A DNA stretch of 11,636 bases from Bacteroidales bacterium (GTDB lineage Bacteria; Bacteroidota; Bacteroidia; Bacteroidales; GCA-2748055): assembly GCA_023135025.1 (NCBI GenBank), contig JAGLTY010000031.1, forward strand, positions 1 through 11,636. The letters run 5' to 3'. This document shows positions 7,488-11,636 of the stretch, piece by piece. Under the pieces are notes generated by a model, which saw nothing but the letters and a program-made list of their open reading frames with translations, had not been told where the DNA came from and did not search any database. The translations under genes and the position numbers were made by a program. Within the stretch, counting starts at the first letter, position 1. The number at the start of each line of letters is the position of its first letter.

Positions 7488-8549
7488 TTAAAAGGTGAAT
7501 GCAAGTCCGATATTGAACGGATAGAGTTCGGGTCCGAGACCTGATTTGAAGAGTGGGGTCATATAATAGGTGGCATAGAACCCAAGAGCCCTGTACCCCA
7601 CCCTTGCAGTAACACCCCAGCGCAATGGTGACAGGTTATAATCACCCTTGGCTTTCTCTTTGGATTTTTCTCCGCTGACTGTATATTTCATTTTTGTATT
7701 TGACCACAGCTTTAATCCACCAATGACCCCTGCTGAAATGTATATGCTTTTCCTTGGAGCTGGAATTTGAAATTCCAGTAAAAGGGGGGCGGTTAGATAG
7801 GTAATGTTCATTTTCGATTTGGTGATATTTCCTGCGTAAGAAGGTACATATTCACCGATTACACCGGTATCAGGATCTTTCCGGATACTGTTCTGACCAT
7901 TAAAATTGTAGTTGATGAATTCAAATCCAAGGCCAGAGACTATGCCTACTTTGTCAGTGCCCAGACCAAATCCATAATCGATAATATTGATATTCCAGTT
8001 CCATGATTTACCGGTGTTCAGGTCCATATACCTCTCCTCTTGCGGCAGTGTCATGGAAAAATCCGGAGTGACAAAGTTGTTCAGCCCCACTTCCAGTCCG
8101 GCAAAGTGTGGCCTGAATCTTTTCTTCTTTTTGTGGTATGATTTATGGGGTAGATCGTCCATCTCCATCACTTTGATCTCTGTCCCATCCTCTCCTTCCA
8201 CGATGCTGATACCACGCGAGCCCAGGATCACCCTGACTGTATCACCATTCTCTTCAACAATTAGTACTTCGTTTTCTCCAAGTGTGACCCTGGTTTTTTG
8301 CGGAGTCTCTATTACTTCTATTCTTCCTATAACATTGATGGTATCTCCTACGGCAGGAGTCTCAGGGGCCTCCTCTATAACAGAAACCTCCTCCACAACC
8401 GGCAACTCCTCTACAACTGGTACCTCTTCCACAACCGGCACCTCCTCCACCTCGGGAGCTTCTACAACTTCGGGTATGGTATCCACCTGCTGTGCAGTGA
8501 GAGGGAGCATCATGATAAATGCGATCCATAGTAAAATTATCTGCTTCAT
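7488..8549 (-). CDS. PorT-like outer-membrane beta-barrel protein with hexapeptide-repeat linker
   Basis: The 353-residue protein starts with a clear signal peptide (1-20, cleavage likely after TAQ). Residues 28-61 form a Pro/Val/Glu hexapeptide repeat (VPVVEE-like). A beta-rich linker follows (about 70-130, with DTVRVILGSRGISIVEG), then the basic patch KKKKRFR (140-146), then a domain of alternating beta strands from about 148 to the end, starting FAGLEVGLNNF and finishing AFTF with a terminal aromatic residue, as expected for insertion in the outer membrane. The layout matches the family annotated as PorT/outer-membrane beta-barrel proteins in Bacteroidota. Exact function is unknown; a porin-like or assembly role is only a guess. 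The repeat could span the periplasm or contact peptidoglycan. It lies 65 nt downstream of the large sensor gene on the same strand and is closed by a strong terminator. The ATG is chosen because it directly precedes the signal peptide. Confidence 0.8.
   Translation of the reverse strand: MKQIILLWIAFIMMLPLTAQQVDTIPEVVEAPEVEEVPVVEEVPVVEELPVVEEVSVIEEAPETPAVGDTINVIGRIEVIETPQKTRVTLGENEVLIVEENGDTVRVILGSRGISIVEGEDGTEIKVMEMDDLPHKSYHKKKKRFRPHFAGLEVGLNNFVTPDFSMTLPQEERYMDLNTGKSWNWNINIIDYGFGLGTDKVGIVSGLGFEFINYNFNGQNSIRKDPDTGVIGEYVPSYAGNITKSKMNITYLTAPLLLEFQIPAPRKSIYISAGVIGGLKLWSNTKMKYTVSGEKSKEKAKGDYNLSPLRWGVTARVGYRALGFYATYYMTPLFKSGLGPELYPFNIGLAFTF
8368..8475. repeat. Six imperfect 18-bp tandem units coding for hexapeptide repeats
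   Basis: Units start at 8368, 8386, 8404, 8422, 8440 and 8458, each 18 bp. The best conserved, at 8386, reads ACCTCCTCCACAACCGGC on the plus strand; those at 8404 and 8422 differ from it at only a few positions, and the outer two have diverged more. On the coding (minus) strand each unit adds six residues of the PVVEEV type. The unit is a multiple of three, so gain or loss of units would change linker length without breaking the frame. Confidence 0.85.
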
Positions 8550-8595
8550 CTTATCTGGTTTTGTTGATTTGGTGGTAAGACGGAACTACCTGGCG

Positions 8596-8603
8596 GAAAG
8601 TTA
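8596..8603 (-). promoter_or_regulatory. Possible weak promoter -7 element before the barrel gene
   Basis: On the minus strand TAACTTTC differs from the Bacteroidota -7 consensus TAnnTTTG in the last base only, and lies about 47 nt before the ATG of the barrel gene. No convincing -33 TTG is present at the right distance. The 65-nt spacer could instead simply be an intra-operon gap read through from the sensor gene. Confidence 0.25.
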
Positions 8604-8614
8604 CAGGGGCGCGT

Positions 8615-11600
8615 TCAGAATTTCAGACCAATGACTACTACATCATCAATCTGATCCAGATCTCCCCTCCATTGTTCAAATTCTCTGTCCAGCTGTAGTC
8701 CCTGTTTATGCATCTCTTTTTCGGAGATAGAGACCAGTAAATTTTTGAATGGAAGGTATTTGAACTTTTTGCCATGGGGTCCGCCGAACTGGTCCGCATA
8801 CCCATCCGAAAAGAGATATACATTATCGCCTGGTTTCAGGTTGATTTCGTGTCCGGTGAAGGGTTGCATTATTAAATGAACACATACCGGCATTTTATCT
8901 GTCTTATATTCGGTCAGTTCTCTGTCCCTTACCAGGTAGAGGGGGTTGTTGGCTCCTGCAAAAAGCATCCGGCTATTTTGCCTGTCGATTTTGCACACTA
9001 CCATATCCATTCCATCTTTGGCTGCACCGGGATCGCCATCCTGATGCAGCGTTTCAATAATCTGGCTGCGTAACTCATTGAGCAGGCTATCGGGGTCAAT
9101 GTCAGGATGCTTATTGACGATCTCGTTCATCAGGGACATGCCCAGCATACTCATAAAGGCACCGGGAACTCCATGACCGGTACAGTCAGCTGCAGCAATA
9201 TAGTAATGGTTCTCGTGTCCGCTGAACCAGTAATAGTCACCACTGACAATATCACGCGGCTTAAACAGGATAAAGTGTTCGGGGAGTTCCGCTTTCAGGA
9301 TATATGTGGAGGGAAGCAGTGAATTCTGTATGGTCTGTGCATATTGAATACTGTCCATGATCGATTTCTGTTGCTGCCCGATCTGATCACGCTGGAACCT
9401 GGCGAAATCACGCTGGGCCTCAATCTCAGTGTTGGCCACTTCCAACTCATGGGTCCGCTCCCTCACCTGCTGTTCCAGCCTGTCTTTCTGTGCTTTGATG
9501 GTCCTGATCCTGATGATATAGACCAGGTAGATCGCTGATATTAAGAGAAGGGTAATCAGGATACGGAACACCCATGTATTATACCATGCTTTGCGAATGG
9601 TAAAATCAAAATTTTCGGTATAGCCCCAGATGTTGTTTTTGCCTTTTGCTTTATAGATGAACTCATATTTACCGGGAGGAAGGTTGTTGTAATAGGCCTT
9701 GTATTCATTGCCCCTGTGGTAGGAGGAGTATTCATTTCCAGTTCCCCTCAGGTAATACTCATATTCCACGGAAGTTTCATCTGAAAAGGAGAGGGCGCTT
9801 ATTTCAAATATGAAATTGTTTTCATTGTGCGAAAAAGCCTTTCCCTTTTCAGGTTGTATGCGATTCCCGTTGAGAAACATCTTTTCGATATAGCAGACCG
9901 GGGCAAAGTTTCGAGTCGATTTGGCCTTGATATTAAAATTGGAGATTCCATGGTAGGTTCCAACCCAGAGCAGATCATTACTGTCCATAAAAAGTCCGCT
10001 GGGTGTAATTTCGTTACCACTCAATCCATCTTTGGTATTAACCGTAAACTCAAACTCCCGGTTTTCGGTATTGAAGTAGCTGAATCCTTTATTGGTCCCC
10101 AGCCAGAGGTAATTTCTGTTTTTAGCCGGCAGAATCGATTTGATCATCATCTCGCGGTCGAATGTGGTAAGCTCCATCTGTTCGAAACGATTATCTTTTA
10201 CAAGACCTATACCACAATCGGTACCAACCCAGAGGTTATTTCCTTCCATATAGAGTGACCATATACCGCATTCGGTCTCCTGTAGCAGTTCAAATTGCTC
10301 CCCGTTAAAGGCCACAAAACCCGAGTTGTTTCCTCCAACCACCTTTCCGTTCAACTCAATAAGCTGAAAAACATTGGCGGTAAATTTATTTTTCAGTTCC
10401 CGCGGCCTGGAATAGAAGTCGGGGAAGTAATAGATGATCCCGTTGATGCCGGTGAGCAGGAATATTTCACCTTTGGATGTCACAAAAAGGTTCTCCACGC
10501 TGTGAGCAATTTGTGTGAAGGGTTTGTGTCTGACGATCTCCAGTGTTCTGCTACTTACCTCGAACAACCCTTTATTATTGGCAAGTAAAATGTTCTGATT
10601 GGGCAGGAGGGTTCCTGTGAATTTGGTATTGTCAGATCCGATTCTGGGTGTAAAATTTACCAGTTGAGTCTCGTGGAAGTAAAAGGCTCCGTTATCGGAT
10701 GTGATCCATATCCGCTGTCGGTTATCCTGAAAAACAGAGTAGATGTAACTATTGATGGAGCCGGGGTAAAAATTCCGTAATCCCCTGCGGTTGGTGAGAC
10801 GCTGCAGTCCACCCGAAAAGCCGATCCAAAGGTTATCTTCATGATCGATCAGAAACGAGAGGATCTTATTGTTCTTAATTCCGAATTCCTGCTCGTAAAT
10901 GATCGGTTTATGGTCGGTAGAGATAACCTGCAAAATCTTTGAGTCGGTCACCAGCCAGATGGAGCCAAATCTATTGGTGGTGATATCTGAAATGATATTG
11001 ACAGGGAATTGAAGCCTGTCGTTCATGTTATAAAAGGTGGTATTTCGACGATCCTCAATCAGGTCGGGAAGATGCGTAATAGTGAGTCCATCCCTGGTGG
11101 ATATCCAGATACTATCGTTGACATCAATATAGAGAGAATAACAATCCGTGTAACTCAACTGGGTTATTTGCTCCCTGGTTGGGTCAAACATAAAGACCCC
11201 CTTGATGGTGGCCATCAGGAGATTTTTGGTTCCCGGATCCTCGGTGATGCTGTATATGACCCCGGGCAGTATGGTATGCTCGGCATTGATATACCTGGTT
11301 TTTCCATCGTGACTCTCCATGTAGATCCCGTCATCGCCCATAAACCACCTGTTGTCTTTGGAGTCGATAAATACGTTGTGAAAAGAGATGCCCTTCCACA
11401 GAATATCCGTAGTAGAATCGCCGGAGAATTTTGCAATGCCGCTGGTGGTCGCAAAATACATGGTTCCACTGCTGTCCTGCTCAATGTCCCGAACAGAGTT
11501 CCCGGGCAGACCCTGTTCATGGTTAAATACCATCATCTCCCTTCCATTGTACCTGACAGCTCCCGAATTTGTTCCAAACCACATGTATCCTTTTCGGTCC

Positions 11601-11636
11601 TGAAAGATGGAGATTATATCTTCCTGGGGCAGTCCG
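8615..11636 (-). CDS. Propeller sensor with Y_Y_Y domain fused to a SpoIIE/PP2C phosphatase (5' end outside window)
   Basis: The frame is open to the window edge: residues GLPQEDIISIFQDRKGYMWF run in before and across the ATG at 11584, so that ATG is internal (it is used here only for numbering). From residue 1 to about 560 there are repeated propeller motifs of the type xWxGT.xG (for example LWVGTDCGIG, LWLGTNKGFS, LWVGTYHGIS), forming a periplasmic seven-bladed sensor domain typical of Bacteroidota. A Y_Y_Y domain follows (about 595-665), a membrane helix (about 671-693), a coiled coil (about 694-745), the linker SIQYAQTIQNSLLP, and a PP2C/SpoIIE phosphatase (about 770-989). Likely metal-binding aspartates are D783 (SGDYYW), D800 (ADCTGHG), D927 (FSDGYAD) and D980/D981 (IDDV), so the phosphatase looks intact. 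No kinase or DNA-binding domain is present. The signal probably turns a phosphoserine/threonine switch; the target (for example an anti-sigma-antagonist) is not in the window. Confidence 0.9.
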   Translation of the reverse strand, partial: GLPQEDIISIFQDRKGYMWFGTNSGAVRYNGREMMVFNHEQGLPGNSVRDIEQDSSGTMYFATTSGIAKFSGDSTTDILWKGISFHNVFIDSKDNRWFMGDDGIYMESHDGKTRYINAEHTILPGVIYSITEDPGTKNLLMATIKGVFMFDPTREQITQLSYTDCYSLYIDVNDSIWISTRDGLTITHLPDLIEDRRNTTFYNMNDRLQFPVNIISDITTNRFGSIWLVTDSKILQVISTDHKPIIYEQEFGIKNNKILSFLIDHEDNLWIGFSGGLQRLTNRRGLRNFYPGSINSYIYSVFQDNRQRIWITSDNGAFYFHETQLVNFTPRIGSDNTKFTGTLLPNQNILLANNKGLFEVSSRTLEIVRHKPFTQIAHSVENLFVTSKGEIFLLTGINGIIYYFPDFYSRPRELKNKFTANVFQLIELNGKVVGGNNSGFVAFNGEQFELLQETECGIWSLYMEGNNLWVGTDCGIGLVKDNRFEQMELTTFDREMMIKSILPAKNRNYLWLGTNKGFSYFNTENREFEFTVNTKDGLSGNEITPSGLFMDSNDLLWVGTYHGISNFNIKAKSTRNFAPVCYIEKMFLNGNRIQPEKGKAFSHNENNFIFEISALSFSDETSVEYEYYLRGTGNEYSSYHRGNEYKAYYNNLPPGKYEFIYKAKGKNNIWGYTENFDFTIRKAWYNTWVFRILITLLLISAIYLVYIIRIRTIKAQKDRLEQQVRERTHELEVANTEIEAQRDFARFQRDQIGQQQKSIMDSIQYAQTIQNSLLPSTYILKAELPEHFILFKPRDIVSGDYYWFSGHENHYYIAAADCTGHGVPGAFMSMLGMSLMNEIVNKHPDIDPDSLLNELRSQIIETLHQDGDPGAAKDGMDMVVCKIDRQNSRMLFAGANNPLYLVRDRELTEYKTDKMPVCVHLIMQPFTGHEINLKPGDNVYLFSDGYADQFGGPHGKKFKYLPFKNLLVSISEKEMHKQGLQLDREFEQWRGDLDQIDDVVVIGLKF

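Noticed and set aside
7987..8634. A 215-residue plus-strand open frame opposite the barrel gene, Ser/Thr-rich
   Set aside because: It is the antisense shadow of the repeat-coding region; its Ser/Thr-rich repeats come from the hexapeptide repeats, and the minus-strand frame has a signal peptide and family match.
11582..11584. ATG at 11584 as the start of the phosphatase sensor
   Set aside because: Upstream residues GLPQEDIISIFQDRKGY continue the propeller motif to the window edge, so the true start is outside.

Overview
This window looks like a piece of chromosome from a Bacteroidota bacterium, most likely a Bacteroidales/Marinilabiliales-type lineage. The evidence is a two-component-propeller sensor with a Y_Y_Y domain fused to a SpoIIE-type phosphatase, a porT-like outer-membrane barrel, a long AsmA-like protein, little use of Shine-Dalgarno sites, and a good match to the Bacteroidota promoter (TTG, 18 nt, TAnnTTTG) upstream of pepE. 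The exact genus cannot be told from the sequence. I see no mobile element, CRISPR array, rRNA or tRNA. The window reads as ordinary core chromosome, not an accessory island, and I did not find a convincing new defence or mobile system.

Left part (1-2813, + strand): the 3' part of an AIM24/TIGR00266-family gene, then mnmH (tRNA 2-selenouridine synthase) 20 nt later, then a peptidase-U32-family gene that overlaps mnmH by 23 nt and resembles the tRNA hydroxylation protein TrhP. The last two probably both act on the tRNA wobble uridine (U34), so this looks like a translationally coupled tRNA-modification pair.

Middle part (2789-7364, - strand): a compact operon read as pepE (aspartyl dipeptidase E), then an 891-residue AsmA-like membrane-anchored protein, then an orphan membrane sensor histidine kinase. 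The gaps are 2 nt and a 4-nt GTGA overlap. A predicted promoter sits just upstream of pepE. The operon's 3' end runs 25 nt into the convergent U32 gene, with no clear terminator between them.

Right part (7421-11636, - strand): a large sensor with a periplasmic propeller and a cytoplasmic PP2C/SpoIIE phosphatase (start codon outside the window), followed 65 nt later by a secreted outer-membrane beta-barrel protein with a hexapeptide-repeat (PVVEEV-like) N-terminal linker encoded by 18-bp tandem units. A strong intrinsic terminator closes this unit, and the pepE promoter begins immediately after its T-run. The right part may link envelope sensing to an envelope protein, but that is inferred from gene order only.
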